Shown: positions 1-10,816, counted from the stretch's first letter. The stretch is 64,000 bases of DNA from Typhlomys cinereus (GCA_023101885.1 JALPQD010000935.1:210001-274000); one strand, 5' to 3'. The notes: generated by a model from the letters alone, not told the origin. A program made the numbers and translations.

Positions 1-335
1 AGTCTGGTTACAGTTTGTCCAGCTTGACAGGAGAGCATGCACCAACACCAGTGTCAAGGGAACTGGCAACACCATCTGTATGTAATGGCTGAGAGAGGGA
101 TGATCCTTATTTGCCAGACCAGCATGTCTGGCCAAGTATGCACAAGGATGCCGACTCTCTCAACCAGCTCTCTGAGTTTTATTCCAGGGCCTAATCCCAC
201 CCACCTGGGCCTTCCTCATCAGCTAGACAATCTGCAGGTTTGCTCTGGGCTTAACTCAACCACTAATTCTCCACAAATGTGCCCTGAGCTCAAATCCCTC
301 AATTGTCAAGTTGGCACCTGTGCTTAACTATGACA
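1..335 (-). mobile_element. LTR-A solo LTR, cut by the left window edge
   Basis: This is a reverse-strand copy of the most frequent repeat in the window (13-14 copies). It ends at the family terminus TGTCATAG (here read as ...CTATGACA, 331-335) and carries the near-terminal TGTCAA-TTGACA type palindrome, here slightly mutated, at about 303-316. The part with the poly(A) signal lies beyond the window. The general structure (TG...CA ends, AATAAA near the 3' end, 5-bp target duplications at two other copies) points to an ERVL/MaLR-type solo LTR; the exact family name is not known to me. Confidence 0.7.
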
Positions 336-341
336 GCATGT

Positions 342-487
342 ATCACGTGTACATGTATGTGTATGCGTGTGCATATCTGTGTGTATGTGTGTGTGCATGT
401 GTGTATGTGTGTGTGCGTGTGTATGCGTGTGTGTATGTGTGTATGCATGTGTGTGTATATGTGTGTGTATATCTGTGCGTGTGTGTT
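342..487. repeat. Imperfect (TG)n / TGTATG microsatellite
   Basis: Alternating purine-pyrimidine TG, TATG and GCATG units follow directly on the LTR-A terminus. The many short Cys/Val/Met frames across it are artefacts of the repeat. Confidence 0.9.
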
Positions 488-974
488 ATATTCTTTTATC
501 TCTGTCGACCTTCGTTTTTTGAGACAGACTTTTCACTGAACCTATCTCGCCAGACTGGCTGACTAACAGCGAGCCAGAGCATCGGTCCGTGTCTGTACCT
601 CCCACACAGGGGCTACAAGTAACCACCGGTGCTGGGCATCATGTGGTGACCCTTCCCTCCTGGACAAAGCGGCCCCATTTCATGGAAAGTACCTCCAAGA
701 AGAACGTGTTCTTCTCTCCTGAGCACTGGGGCTTCTCTTTCCCCTGTATGTGTTCCTGCTGGCAGGCTCCGGCCCCCCCTTACATTCTTCAGACTACTGC
801 GCCTCTTCTCTCGTAGGGTAAAAACCTGCCTGTCTATTCCCTAGCTCACACCCCTAATGCCCTCCTGGTTGTACTGTATATAAACTGAAAGAAAAAACAC
901 CCCGTCCCCTTATGCTGGGACACGTGCACGTGGCCTGTGATCTTTGCTCGTGCTGGACATTAGAGGGGGGATCT
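488..974. other. Unique sequence, no feature recognised
   Basis: No repeat or coding signal was recognised. Short open frames occur but none has a convincing start, splice context or familiar domain. Confidence 0.5.
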
Positions 975-1075
975 CTGAATAAGCCCCCTTCAATTGGGAT
1001 CTGAACTTCAGGTTCTCATGTTTGCACAGCAAGCACTTTACCCACGGGTCCACCTCCTCTGCCCTCCCCCCCATG
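975..1075 (-). mobile_element. 3'-on-plus remnant of a tRNA-derived rodent SINE
   Basis: The stretch reads, on the minus strand, like the tRNA-derived head of a rodent SINE: the box B-like part (gaacttcaggttctcatg on plus) and the box A-like part around 1,030-1,050 (gcaagcactttacccac). The 5' two thirds of the SINE are not visible. Confidence 0.5.
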
Positions 1076-1084
1076 GCACTTCTT

Positions 1085-1340
1085 ACTTGAATGGATCTTT
1101 TCTAATATTTTATTTACTTGTGCATTCAAGCAAAAGAATAGAAGGAGAGAAAGCAGAGAGACACAGGAAGTGTGAGAAGGTGTGCATACGCATGCCACAG
1201 CGCTGAGCAGAGGTCAGGGGACAACTTTCAGAAGTCAGTTCCCTCCTTCCACCACGGGGGCCTCCAGGTATCAAAATCAGGTCTCCAGGTTTGCGAGCAG
1301 GTGCTAACCCACTGAGCTTTACAGTGGAACTTCCAGACCT
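1085..1340 (-). mobile_element. B3/RSINE-like tRNA-derived SINE
   Basis: In reverse orientation the sequence follows the usual B3/RSINE order: a GTGTGC-rich tail, the segment around 'gaggtcaggggacaactt', the 'ccttccaccacgggg' segment, then box B and box A equivalents near 1,270-1,315. It is well diverged, so it is an old copy. Confidence 0.6.
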
Positions 1341-1910
1341 TCTGAAGGAGGCAGCCGGCGCCAAGCCTGGAGTTAACAAGTGAATTTGAATTTGGTCTCT
1401 AGATCAACCCTCACAGTGGTCTGTTGAGTCGGGGGTGGTTTTCGCTCCGATAGTATTATTTTGCCCATTAAATTTCTTCTCTGGCAATATCATGTACTTG
1501 CAAAATGCATTCCAATCTCTCCCTCGCCTTCCCCCACCATTAACCTTCCCACCTCCCTAAAGCCTCATTAGTCTTTTTTTGTCAAGCCTCGCTGAGTGAC
1601 CCTGGGTTTGGAACTGTCCACGGGGCCTGGTGAGTCCCCCAGCAAGAAGACAAGAAGGCCTCTCCTAGTAACCTAAGTCAGATCCCATGTCTCTAAGGGT
1701 CCGTGCAGCTCATTTCCAAGTCGTGCCACCATCTAGGGATCAAGTCCAAAATTGAGCCTGCAGGGGACAGTTCAGAATCAACCATAACAACTGTGTATTT
1801 AATTAAACCCCCGAAACAGCCCCAGCACTTGGTGGGACATTGAGCTTCCAGTTTCAACTGATCATTGAGAATTGAAACTTTAGGCATACCTATAAGGAAC
1901 TGTTTTGTTA
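1341..1910. other. Unique sequence, no feature recognised
   Basis: Non-repetitive by eye with mixed composition and no coding or RNA signal. Confidence 0.45.
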
Positions 1911-2165
1911 AGGCAGATCTTTAGCAAACCTGCAGGAGATCATCTCATTGGTGCGATGGAGCCTGTAGCAGGTGAGGCCATTCCCTGGCAGAAGGAGAGA
2001 GCCGGTTGGAATCTGACCAGCGGGCAGACGAGAAGCTGTGCATTCATTTTTGCCTCCTCTGCTCTGGCTGTGGATGTAGATGGTCAGTTCCCTGGGCTCC
2101 TGATACACTCTCCTGCAGTGACCATCAATTGTCACCTGGAACTGTGAGTGTGACCCCAACGGGGT
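1911..2165 (+). mobile_element. Possible diverged LTR-A remnant
   Basis: Two short segments match the LTR-A consensus in the right order: 'agcaaacctgcaggagat' near 1,922 and a 'ggcagaaggagagagccggtt' type segment near 1,987. The remainder is too diverged for certainty. Confidence 0.3.
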
Positions 2166-3300
2166 TCCTTAGTGCCCCCAAGTCGTTATAGCAACCATAA
2201 TGAAACGGGCCCTTGGGGATAATGATCAACTACTGCAGTTAAAAGCAACGAGGTGCGGTGCGCAGAGGCTGAATAACTCCTGCAGCACACCCAAGACGTA
2301 GGTGGGCTGGCTGGATTCCCACCCCACAAGGAAGTCCACGCCTGCCCCGTGGCTCACTGCGGTTTCCTCACACTCTAAGTCGGTTCGTGTCCACTGGGCC
2401 CAGTGAGCGACCAAAAGGGTTTCCTCATGGAAATCGTCTTGTGGAAGTAAAGCAAGGACCACCCACACCATCACGATGCCTCATGGCACATGGAGGACTG
2501 GGGGGGTCTGGAAATGGATCCATCCCCGACTTGAATGTTGCCCATATCCAAGAGATGAAGGCCTAACCCGAGCCGCCTCCCTTGGCCTGTGCCCAGCCCC
2601 ACAGATGGATGCGTTTTCAGTACACATCTTCTGCGCCGGCGTCTCTCCTGCCACACACTGCCTTGAAAGCTAAGTCCTCCCTGGTGGGATTCATCGAAAA
2701 AAAAAATCAGTGGTCTGAGCGCTTTTACATTACAGAGCTTTTCCCCACTGACGGCGCTTTGTCCTGCTGTGTCCATGAAATGGGGATGGGGGCAAGTCAC
2801 TGAATCATGGGGCGACTCCACACATTCGTGGAGACAACGGGGTGATCGAGCCGCTGAGTCAGGGCTCCGGCCTACACAATGCAGAGGAGGCCGTACGTCT
2901 TTGTGAAGCATGTACTAAATAGGTCTGTTGACTCCTGCGTGACATTTCCAACGGGGTCGGGAAACCAGACCATTTGTTACACTGAGTCTCGATCGATAGA
3001 GCATGGTGCAAGAAAATGAGCCATGCTTTAAAAAAAAACATATATATACCTATATAAAATTGAATGGAACCTGAAGGCTTCCCGACATTATCCAGCACCA
3101 GGTTTGTGCTCAAAATTCAAGATTGCAAAAGAAAATCAAAGGTGTGGGTATCCAGCATGGCACCAAGTTCCCCTTTCTACTCAGATCCTGTTTCAAGAAC
3201 AGAAGAACATGTTTGTGCTTGTTAGACAAACCCAAACCAAAGTGGTGGAAAAGCCCCAGGTCTCTTATTCCTTTCTCTTTTTTCCTTTTCTCTTTTTCTT
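2166..3300. other. Mostly unique sequence, possibly containing an old LTR
   Basis: Several stretches (about 2,470-2,910) have the texture of a degraded LTR but I cannot match them to a family. A 146-aa minus-strand open frame at 2,471-2,911 shows no recognisable domain and no splice context, and is not called as a gene. Confidence 0.4.
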
Positions 3301-3302
3301 CT

Positions 3303-3335
3303 TTTTTTTTTTTTGTGTGTGTGTGTCTGTCTGTC
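3303..3335. repeat. Poly(T) plus (GT)n tract
   Basis: About thirteen T residues run into GTGTGTGTGTCTGTCTGT. This resembles the reversed tail of a retroposon, but no body was recognised next to it. Confidence 0.8.
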
Positions 3336-3950
3336 CTGAACATCATTCTGACAGGTAAGCACAGAGCTTATCATGCAAGATTTAACTTTTGATAAAGAGC
3401 AGAGAGGTGGCTATAGAGATGGTCGCTTTTAATCTGCCTCCTGAGCGAGTTTTTCTTCTATGGCTTTAGACAGCAAATTTGGTTTTCTCTGCCATGCCAA
3501 CCAGTGTCCCTGTCCGGCTGCTATTTGTTGCTGGGTGACGGCGCTCAGCCTGGCGGGTCTAGTCCACAAGACAGAGGGGAGCTGGACTGCCACATGGAAT
3601 GGAAGAGAAAAAAGTGTCACAATTATTTATGAGTCTTGTTGGGTTTCATGATGGAGCACGTGAGGAGCCCGGGGTTCCGCTCCAAACCCCTCCCCTTGCC
3701 ACCCTGCTCCCCTGGGGCCGTAGGGCACAGGCAGCTCTGCCTTCCATGCACAACCATCTGAGCAATGCAGAGCAGCTGCCATGTCACAGAGACTAAAGGA
3801 GGCACAGTGTCGCAGCTGTGAGGTTGCGAGGTGTCGGGCCTCAGAAGAGGAGTGCCGGGAAACCACACCACTCTCCCTCCTCACTTCCTTACTTCCTGGC
3901 ACCAGACTTCCTTTATGATGTTTTGAATATCTGGGGAGTAGGAGGGAGTT
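3336..3950. other. Unique sequence
   Basis: No repeat family or coding signal recognised between the T/GT tract and the next LTR-A. Confidence 0.45.
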
Positions 3951-3952
3951 CT

Positions 3953-4370
3953 TCATAGTTAGGCACAGGTGTCAACTTGACAGCTGAGGGTTTGAGCTCT
4001 GGGTACATTTGTGGAGAATTAGTGGTTGAGTTAAGCCCAGAGCAAACCTGCAGGAGATTGTCTAGCTGATGAGGAAGGCCCAGGTGGGTGGGATTAGGCC
4101 CTGGAATAAAACTCAGAGAGCTGGTTGAGAGAGTCGGCATCCTTGTGCATACTTAGCCAGACATGCTGATCTGGCAAGTAAGGATTGTCCCTCTCTCAGC
4201 CATTACGTAGAGATTGTGTGGCCAGTTCCCTCGGCCCTGGTGTTGGTGCGTGCTCTCCCATCAAGCTGGACTAGAGACTATAACTGGACTATCAATAAGA
4301 AAATAAACCCCTTGTTCCCTTAAGCCATTTGATGGTAATTTATCAGTAACCATGCAGGCTGACTGCAACA
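3953..4370 (+). mobile_element. LTR-A solo LTR, near full length
   Basis: Complete consensus order: terminal TCATAGTTAGG, the GTGTCAACTTGACAG palindrome (3,970), the central 'ctgcaggagattgtctagct' segment, poly(A) signal AATAAA close to 'ccccttgttccctta' (about 4,300), and the terminal ...GACTGCAACA. It shares a small deletion ('cacctgggcc' in place of the longer 'caccatgggctgggcc' form, read on the opposite strand) with the inverted copy at 1-335. Confidence 0.75.
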
Positions 4371-5202
4371 GGGGTGGACATGGAGAGGCTTCGATGAGGT
4401 GCCTTCCCACCCGATTTTTACTAGCCAAAGGCATATGGAGCCCACCCAAATGGATGAGACCTTCCCCAGCCAGCCCTTCAGCAAGACGTCAAGCGTGAGC
4501 ATCCTGCTTCCTGCACGCTACGTGGCCACGTCCTGGACAGTGTTACAGTGCATGTCCTGCTACTGCAGGTGTTCTTCAAAAGCAAGTCTGCGCTGCACGG
4601 TCACTTCGTCTCCTCCTGTCATCTTAGCCCTCAGTGAGTCGGCTTGTGAGGTTCCTACTTTCAGCCCACTGGAAGAACTTAAAGGAAGCACCATCAACAT
4701 TCACTCCACCTGACCAACCCAGACACACAGCCGAACCAGCACCACGCAAGATAATTCAACAGAACACAGAGGACCTGTCCAATGTGTGACTCTTGGGCAT
4801 TTTATGGCCCGATATGAACCTAGGTGCCCACTCAGAGACCTGGGGCACTGTGGTGCTTCCTGCCCAGGCGTGGGTAAGAAAGGGCAGAGACCGTAATTAA
4901 AGATGATAGAAACAGAGTGGCCTGACATACCCTGGAAGCCAAGTCAGTAATTAACATGGGGAATAATAAAGTCCTCAGATGCATGCGCCCAGGAGCCTTT
5001 GAAGGACTCTGATGGTCTGAGGAGAATTTGCTAAAATCAAAGCTTAGACATTTTAGGCGAGAAGCATCCCGGAAAAGCACAATAATAAAGAGAAAACACT
5101 CCTATCCCTCACTCACAAGGCCAGCTGATCACCACCAAAGAACACCATCCATCACGGGGAAGGAATTCTGCACACGCTAGTCTTTAAACCTAGGGTGAAG
5201 TA
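4371..5202. other. Unique sequence
   Basis: No repeat recognised. Two T/A-rich AATAA stretches near 4,965 and 5,083 have no associated reading frame. Confidence 0.45.
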
Positions 5203-5540
5203 TTAGCTAGACACAGGTGTCAACTTGACAACTGAAGGCTGAGCTCTCATCCGTGGTGGGTGGGACCATCCACTGGGCAGGTGGGTGAGATGCAGAGGCC
5301 TGGCTCAGCAGCTTGGCGTGCTTCAGCAGGCTTGGACAGACTCGCAGTCTGGTGAGAAAGGTTTGTCCTCTCTCAGCAATCCCCGTGGATGTGGTTTGGC
5401 CAATTCGCTCAGGTCCTGGCCTGGTGTGAGTCTCCCGCCTGGAAGAACTAGGAACTGTAACAGAGAACTGTGGGCAAGCAGAAAACCCCTTGTTCTCCTA
5501 AGTTTGAGAACTTATTGACAACATGAAGTTAAAGCACAAT
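5203..5540 (+). mobile_element. LTR-A solo LTR with internal deletion
   Basis: It starts at 'tagctagacacaggtgtcaacttgac' (read in two parts) and ends in the 'aaaccccttgttctcctaag' region. About 80 bp of the central segment (between 'gagctct' and 'gggtgggacc') are missing relative to the copies at 3,953 and 16,920. Confidence 0.65.
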
Positions 5541-6105
5541 ATGAGGGTGGGTCTTAAACTGGGCAGAGGCATCTTATAATTTTCAGGAGTAAAGAGACAT
5601 GCAGGAATCCCCCCAAGATCCCCAGCGGCTTGGGATCCTTTCTTTTGCTGTGTCCGTCATCTCTGCTGACCCCATTCTCGCCTATCTCCATCTCCTGGGA
5701 AATCTCGAAGTGGAATCCCGTGGCCATCTCATCCTGTGACCAAGTGAACTGTGTTCACATGTTGAGTTCCGGTGTGTCCAGGCTGCATGTGGACCTACCC
5801 AACACGGAAGGCCTTACCTGAACCCTCTCTTGAATGCGGCGCCTCACACTTTCCTATGCTCCACTTGAGCCCCGAAGACATGTCACTAAGCACGCCTTTT
5901 CCCTTTTTTGCTGATTTCCCATGATCCTTTTCATACACTCTGCTTCTCGGTTTCTGTGTTTGTTTTGCTTTATTAATATGTTTTTTATTCTCTTGCTATT
6001 TCATGCATGAATATAGTGAATTTATAATATTTTCACACCTTAGTCTCTAATCTCATCCTCCCCTTTTTTCCCATTACAACCCTTGTTTTAAGATGCAACC
6101 TTTGC
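5541..6105. other. Unique sequence
   Basis: No recognised feature; the 3' part (5,930-6,050) becomes AT-rich. Confidence 0.45.
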
Positions 6106-6296
6106 CACACCATGCACATGCATGCATTTGTGCATGAACACACCCACACATATGCATACATCCATGCATACACACACCCATGAACATGCATGTGTTCATG
6201 TCTCATACACCCATGTAGATGATGAGTCCATGCATGCACACACCCACACACGTGCATGCATCTGTGTATAGCATACCCATACACGCACACACCCAC
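6106..6296. repeat. (CA)n / CATGCATG low-complexity tract
   Basis: CACACCCA, CATGCATA and ATGCATGCA units repeat irregularly for about 190 bp. The CATGCATG words are self-complementary, so the tract is both Z-DNA-like and rich in short palindromes. Confidence 0.85.
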
Positions 6297-6806
6297 TCTT
6301 CAACTTCCCAAGCAGGCCTGAGTGAAGCCCTTCCTGTGCAGACAGGAGAACAGCCACGCCCACAGTCCCCTCCCTCTGCTGCGCAGGAAAGCTGATTCGC
6401 TCTCACAGAACGAGGCACACTCCTGAACATTCAAGTATTGATCTGGAACACCCAGCTGGCTTCCTGCTCCTGTCCAGCTCAACTAGAAGACAGTCCATAT
6501 TGATGCGATGCAAACGCCCCTCAGAAGCACTCTGCTCACTGCAGAGACTTGCGTCTGGCACACATACCCACTGAGTGGCTCCGGGCTCCCCGGGTAGTGA
6601 CAGAATGGTGAACGAGGGAGTCTGTTTCTGGTCTCCACCAGGCATTTGAGCCACAGGAGAGAGATGAGCGTGGCCAAGCAAGGGCAGGTGTGGTAGCGAC
6701 ACCCCTGAAGTCTGGGACCTGTCCCCCGCCAGGAGCTCAGAGATCTCACTTGGAAAACAACAGTCACATGGCTCAAATGAAGGGCTCATGTTGGTGACCT
6801 GTGTAA
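6297..6806. other. Unique sequence
   Basis: Open minus-strand frames (6,403-6,837 and 6,483-6,776) overlap here but lack any recognisable motif; no gene is called. Confidence 0.45.
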
Positions 6807-7045
6807 TGTCATGGTTGGAATGTGACTCGCTCCCCACAGGCTATGCATTTGCATCCTTAGTTGGAGTTAATGTTTGGGAAGGTTGGATTTTGCTGGGGGA
6901 AGACATGTGACAGTGGGGTGGGCTTGAAGATGGGTAGCCCCACTCTGCTCTCTCTAGCAGTCTGCCGTAGCAGTCTGATACTCACTCACTCCACCTCCAC
7001 AATGTCTGCAGCTGAGTCTCTTCCCACTTCCTCCAGTTGGGTCAG
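6807..7045 (+). mobile_element. MaLR-type (ORR1/MLT1-like) LTR fragment
   Basis: The order TGTCATGGTTGGAATGTGA, then 'tccccacaggctatgcattt', then the 'gtgggcttgaagatgggtag' segment is the same as in the two other MaLR-like LTRs at 61,918 and 63,776. The 3' third with the poly(A) signal is absent or unrecognisable. Confidence 0.6.
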
Positions 7046-7344
7046 CAGCGTCACACTGCAAATCACCTTAGGACTACAGAAGTGGTTTAGTGGCTGTGTG
7101 TGTGTGTCTGAAATCCAGGAAAAAAGAAGTGGACAAAAAGAACAAAAATACAATGAAGAGCCACCCATGAGAATCCTCCAGAACTCCAGGCCTGAAATGT
7201 TTTGCATTTGCAGAGCACCTGTGGCTTTGCAATCAGCTCCATACCCTGGCACTCCTTCATTCCTGGTTGAGGAGGAAGAAAGGGCCGGAGATGTGGCTTA
7301 GATGGCAGAGCGCTTGCCCAGCATGCAAGAAGCCCTGGGTTCGA

Positions 7345-8372
7345 AGCACTGTATGTACTCCCTAATAGGTGGCTCCTAGTACCAAACTCACCCAGCCCAC
7401 ATTGAGACACTCAAAAGTAAACCTATGTAACACAGTAATTGCAAGGATTATGAACAAGAGAGATGGGGTAGGAGGGCCACACCAGAAACAAGGAGAGAGG
7501 GGACCATGTTACAGCAGAGAAAATAGGCCTCCATCAAGGTCTGCAAGTAAGTAATGAGAAACCTGGTTAAGTTCACAGACGTTCTTTCCTGATCTCACCA
7601 GAAGGGGAGGGCATATAGTCTAGCAGATAAAAAATAATCATTTTGCAAATGGGTGATGGACCCCTCCCTCACTGAGGTTTCCTACTCTTATTACATCTAC
7701 CCTTGAATGTGCTATTATAACAAGACTCCAGTTTAACAGCTTTTTGTCTCTGGCCAGGGGGTGACATACAGTGCCCAGCAGAATGGAGTGAAGGGCATTG
7801 CAGGAGCAGCAAAACTGCAAAAGAAAATCAACAAACCACAATCCAGAACTTCAGAGACTATATCAATCACATAGAACTAGGCCAGCCGCATCTCTCCCCA
7901 TCCTGGAGCTCAGGGACATTTGCGGAAGAGGGGGCGGTAAGATTGTAAGAGCAAAAGGATGGGAGGAGCAACGATTTGCAAGATTCTCAACAATAGTTGG
8001 GGCCAAAGCAATCATAATGGGACTTTGCATGCCCTGCGCAATGTCCAGCGCACTGTTGCCCTCATAAAGTCTAACATCTATTAAGGGCACCGAGACCCCT
8101 GGAGGCAAGGGATTGACAGCCATAGTAGTGATCTTATGCTTAAGGGGAACAAGAGAAAGGGCTTATGGAAATGCCACTGGATCCTTATATGTCATCGGAG
8201 AGGAGGACCCAGTGGAGAGTTAGGCGTACACAATAAAGGACTCTCTGGGAATTGGGGGGGGGGGCACTGGGGGATGGAGAGGGGGAGGAGGGGGGAGGGA
8301 GGGAACTGGTAAAAAAATTTTAAAATGTATAATTAAATTTTTAATAAAAAAAAAGAAAACAAACAAAAAAAA
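7345..8372 (+). mobile_element. 5'-truncated LINE-1 (3' UTR), young insertion with 18-bp TSD
   Basis: The element begins about ten codons before the ORF2 stop (reading ...MYSLIGGS then TAG at 7,377-7,379) and continues through a roughly 1-kb 3' UTR, a G-rich polypurine tract (about 8,250-8,307), AATAAA and an A-rich tail. It is flanked by the perfect 18-bp duplication AAGAAGCCCTGGGTTCGA (7,327-7,344 and 8,373-8,390), which is the box B region of the host SINE. It differs from the copy at 26,626-28,703 by only about a dozen visible changes per kilobase, so both belong to a recently active subfamily. Confidence 0.93.
8250..8307 (+). other. L1 3'-UTR polypurine G-rich tract
   Basis: Runs of G (up to eleven) with GGGGGA and GGAGGGAGGG follow 'ggaatt'. 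Such a tract is a known conserved property of mammalian L1 3' UTRs and can form a G-quadruplex. The equivalent tract is present in all four L1 3' ends of this window. Confidence 0.75.
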
Positions 8373-8749
8373 AAGAAGCCCTGGGTTCGATCCCCAGCAC
8401 CACATAGAAATCCCAACTCTGGGAAGGTAGGGGCAGGAGAATCAGAAGTTCAGTGCCATTATGGTCATTCCAAGCCAGCCTGGGCCACAGGAGACCTTAT
8501 CTGAAAAGAGAAAGAATAGGAGGAGGAAGCATAGCAGCCTTTGTCTCCACATAGCAGACAAGAAACCGTGAATCAAAAGTGAAGTGACCCACTCAAGGTT
8601 TCTGCAATGTGAAGCACAAGCATGGGCTTGGCATTCAGAGACCTGCTATTTCATTGTTCAGCTATGTCATGCTCAACTCTCCAAGGGACTGGTGGTTCTG
8701 GTGTTGACAATCCCTCTTTCAGTAAGAATCCTATTACTTTTTTTCCCAA

Positions 8750-8960
8750 GTGTGTCTGTGTGAATCAGAGGGCGCTGAATGTGTATTTAGGAATCACCGT
8801 GGATTGTTCTACTTCCTTTTTGCTTTGCTGTGCAATTTCCCAGGCTCCATCTTCCAGAGTGGGACGTGCAGGCCGCCTCTCCATTTCTGCCTTGATGTTT
8901 TTACATGGGATCCGGGATCCAAACTCAGGCCTTCTGCTTTCAAGGCAGAGGTTTAACCCC
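8750..8960 (-). mobile_element. SINE-D (B2-like tRNA-derived SINE), truncated by LTR-B
   Basis: On the plus strand it has the reversed SINE-D order: TGTGTCTGTGTG tail, 'gaatcaccgtggattgttct', 'tttcccaggctccat', 'gatccaaactcaggccttctg', then '...ggtttaacccc' where the sequence stops at the start of LTR-B. The missing part is the tRNA-like head's first 20 bases, so the LTR probably inserted into or truncated this SINE. Confidence 0.7.
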
Positions 8961-9371
8961 TCTGATAGTTAATCATGGGTGTCAACTTGACACCTGGCAT
9001 TAACTAAGATCAGCTGAGACCATACTTAACAAGATCAGCTGAGACCACCTGAAGAGATTATCTGGATAATATAAAAATCAGCCCTAGATCCCATTGGAAC
9101 CTCCCAGTAGTGGACCAGATAAAAGAAGCCACAGAACAGAAGACTGGGAAGAGGAGAGACTCTCCAGGAATCCTTCAGCCATCACCCACTAGCTTCTCAG
9201 ATGGGTGTGACTTAGCCTGTCTCCAGCTTCAACCAGCCATGCCATGCCGTTTCTGCAGTGAAAGACTGTATCTCTCCTCTGGAACTGTAAGTCAAATAAA
9301 TCTCCCTTTCTCCCTTAAATTATTTGACTCTGGGTGCTCTCTCACAGCAATAGTTAAGAGTAACTATTATA
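8961..9371 (+). mobile_element. LTR-B solo LTR
   Basis: Begins TCTGATAGTTAATCATGGG with the GTGTCAACTTGACACC palindrome at 8,980; ends ...GTTAAGAGTAACTATTATA. Inside are a TATA-like 'gataaaagaagcc' (9,118) and a poly(A) signal 'caaataaatctccc' (about 9,294). A 30-bp stretch (aagatcagctgagacca) is tandemly duplicated at 9,007-9,045, unlike in the other two copies. Confidence 0.7.
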
Positions 9372-9382
9372 TCCCATTACCT

Positions 9383-9550
9383 TAGAGCCACAGATAGCAA
9401 ACTATGGTCCAAGGGTCAAATCCAGCCCTCTGTCCATGATAAATAAAGTCTATTGACACATAGTCACATCTGTTATATCCACTATCACGGCTGCTCTTGC
9501 TCTAAATCTTGGCAGAAGTTTAGAAACTCTGGCTTGTTCAGAGTGAACCA
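9383..9550 (+). mobile_element. Old hAT-type (MER-like) DNA transposon fragment
   Basis: The phrase 'gcaaactatggtccaagggt' followed by 'caaatccagccc' and 'taaataaagtctattgacac' matches my memory of a eutherian-wide non-autonomous hAT-like element. Its exact name is uncertain, and only the 5' half is recognisable. Confidence 0.45.
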
Positions 9551-10540
9551 CCCCTGAAGCAACTTGGGAAAACCAAAGTCTAGCTTCCTAGGCAGGGTTT
9601 ATAAAACCCATTGTTATAAAGGGATCTTGCAACTCTTTCTTGATGGAAATAAATTGTTATTCTTACTTTGGGGTACATATTTGAAGCCTGATCAATAAAA
9701 TATATGGAATAATTGTACTGAAAATATAAAATGTCTAAGGGTTTCTTTTTTAAAAAAAATAAGAAAAATAAAAAGGAGAGAGTAGGCAAAAAAGAAATTA
9801 AGTGGCAAAATGTCATTTATGGTCCCAGCTGCACTGCGCAGCGAGGTGGAAGGGCCTTGGCTACTCGTCCTATATGTCTGGTCACTTCTGTAGCAAAATG
9901 TCACATTTAATCAGGGTATTTACTTTAAATGGCTTTTCATTAATTCCGTTCTGAAATCTCATCAGATCCTAACAATGCCTATCCTTGAATTGCAGAAACA
10001 TATTTCTTATCTGAAGACACGATCCGAGTAATGAAAGCTGCCAACTTGGGCTCTGAGAAAAACAAAGTCCTGATGGAACTTTCTAGAAAGAGACACCCTT
10101 GATCTGGACATCCTTTCTTCCTTCCCAACCTCTAGTTTGCTGTCTGCTCCTTACACGGGTACATTTCGCAACACGATATTAAATATTTAAAGAGTCACTT
10201 AGGGAGCTAAATTCAGAGCAGTTTAATGTCTTGTACTACAAAAGAACCCTGGGCTCGTTGATCTTCTTCATCAAAAGAGACAAAAGGACTCTTCTGTGTG
10301 TTTAAGGTTTAATCCTATCAAGCCCAGGAGGCTTGAGAGAGAGTACATTAGAGTGGTGAGATCTTCCAGAAGAAAAAATTAAAGAAGGAGCTGCAGGTTT
10401 CTATTTGGAAGTATGATTGTCTGTTTTTTCACGGTGTCTTAATTGTGTTGATTTGTTTTATCAATGTTCTCTGATGATTAACATTTCCTTCTTGTTTGTC
10501 AGTATGGAAAAATCTACAGTGAACAGTCTAAAGAAATTGC
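9551..10540. other. Unique AT-rich sequence, possible conserved non-coding block
   Basis: No repeat was recognised across about 1 kb. The part 9,890-10,280 is AT-rich with TAAT and ATTA cores ('ttcattaattccg', 'gatattaaatatttaaag'), a texture common in vertebrate conserved non-coding elements. There is no coding signal. Confidence 0.35.
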
Positions 10541-10542
10541 AT

Positions 10543-10815
10543 CATGATTGTGGAGATGGCTAAGTTTAAAGTGCTTGCTGCATAAGCAAAAGGACCAGAG
10601 TTCAGATCCCCAGATCCTGTGTAGGGTGCAGATCAGGTAGGGCTGCACATCTGTAATGCTAGACCTGGAAGGTAGAGATGGGAGACCCCCCAGAACAAGC
10701 TGCCTACACAGGCTGGCTTTGAGCTCTGTGTTTAAACAGAGACACACATTCAAAACACTAAGGTAGAGGAGTCATGACGAATGATTCCCAGTATCAGCCT
10801 CAGACCTCCACATGC
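10543..10815 (+). mobile_element. RSINE/B4-like tRNA-derived SINE
   Basis: The head 'gtggagatggctaagttt' (box A) and 'gaccagagttcagatcccc' (box B) are followed by an RSINE-like body and a 'cagcctcagacctccacatg' tail. It is diverged and directly abuts LTR-C. Confidence 0.6.
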
Positions 10816-10816
10816 T

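Larger units (their letters stand above)
7269..8529 (+). mobile_element. ID-B1 dimeric SINE split by an L1 insertion
   Basis: The left part (7,279-7,344) is an ID-like tRNA-derived monomer with box A (tggcttagatggcagagcg) and box B (gggttcga). The right part (8,391-8,519) resumes exactly at box B with 'tccccagcacc' and continues into a B1-like body ('agccagcctgggccac'), as in B4/ID-B1 elements. The whole SINE is flanked by the 10-bp direct repeat GAGGAGGAAG at 7,269-7,278 and 8,520-8,529. The intervening 7,345-8,372 is an L1 that entered later. Confidence 0.8.

Noticed and set aside
2471..2911. 146-aa minus-strand frame as a gene
   Set aside because: No domain, no splice or promoter context, and the region has the texture of a decayed LTR.
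7279..7344. A genuine tRNA gene
   Set aside because: Box A and box B are present but the sequence is the ID monomer of a SINE, continued by a B1-like half and flanked by a target duplication.
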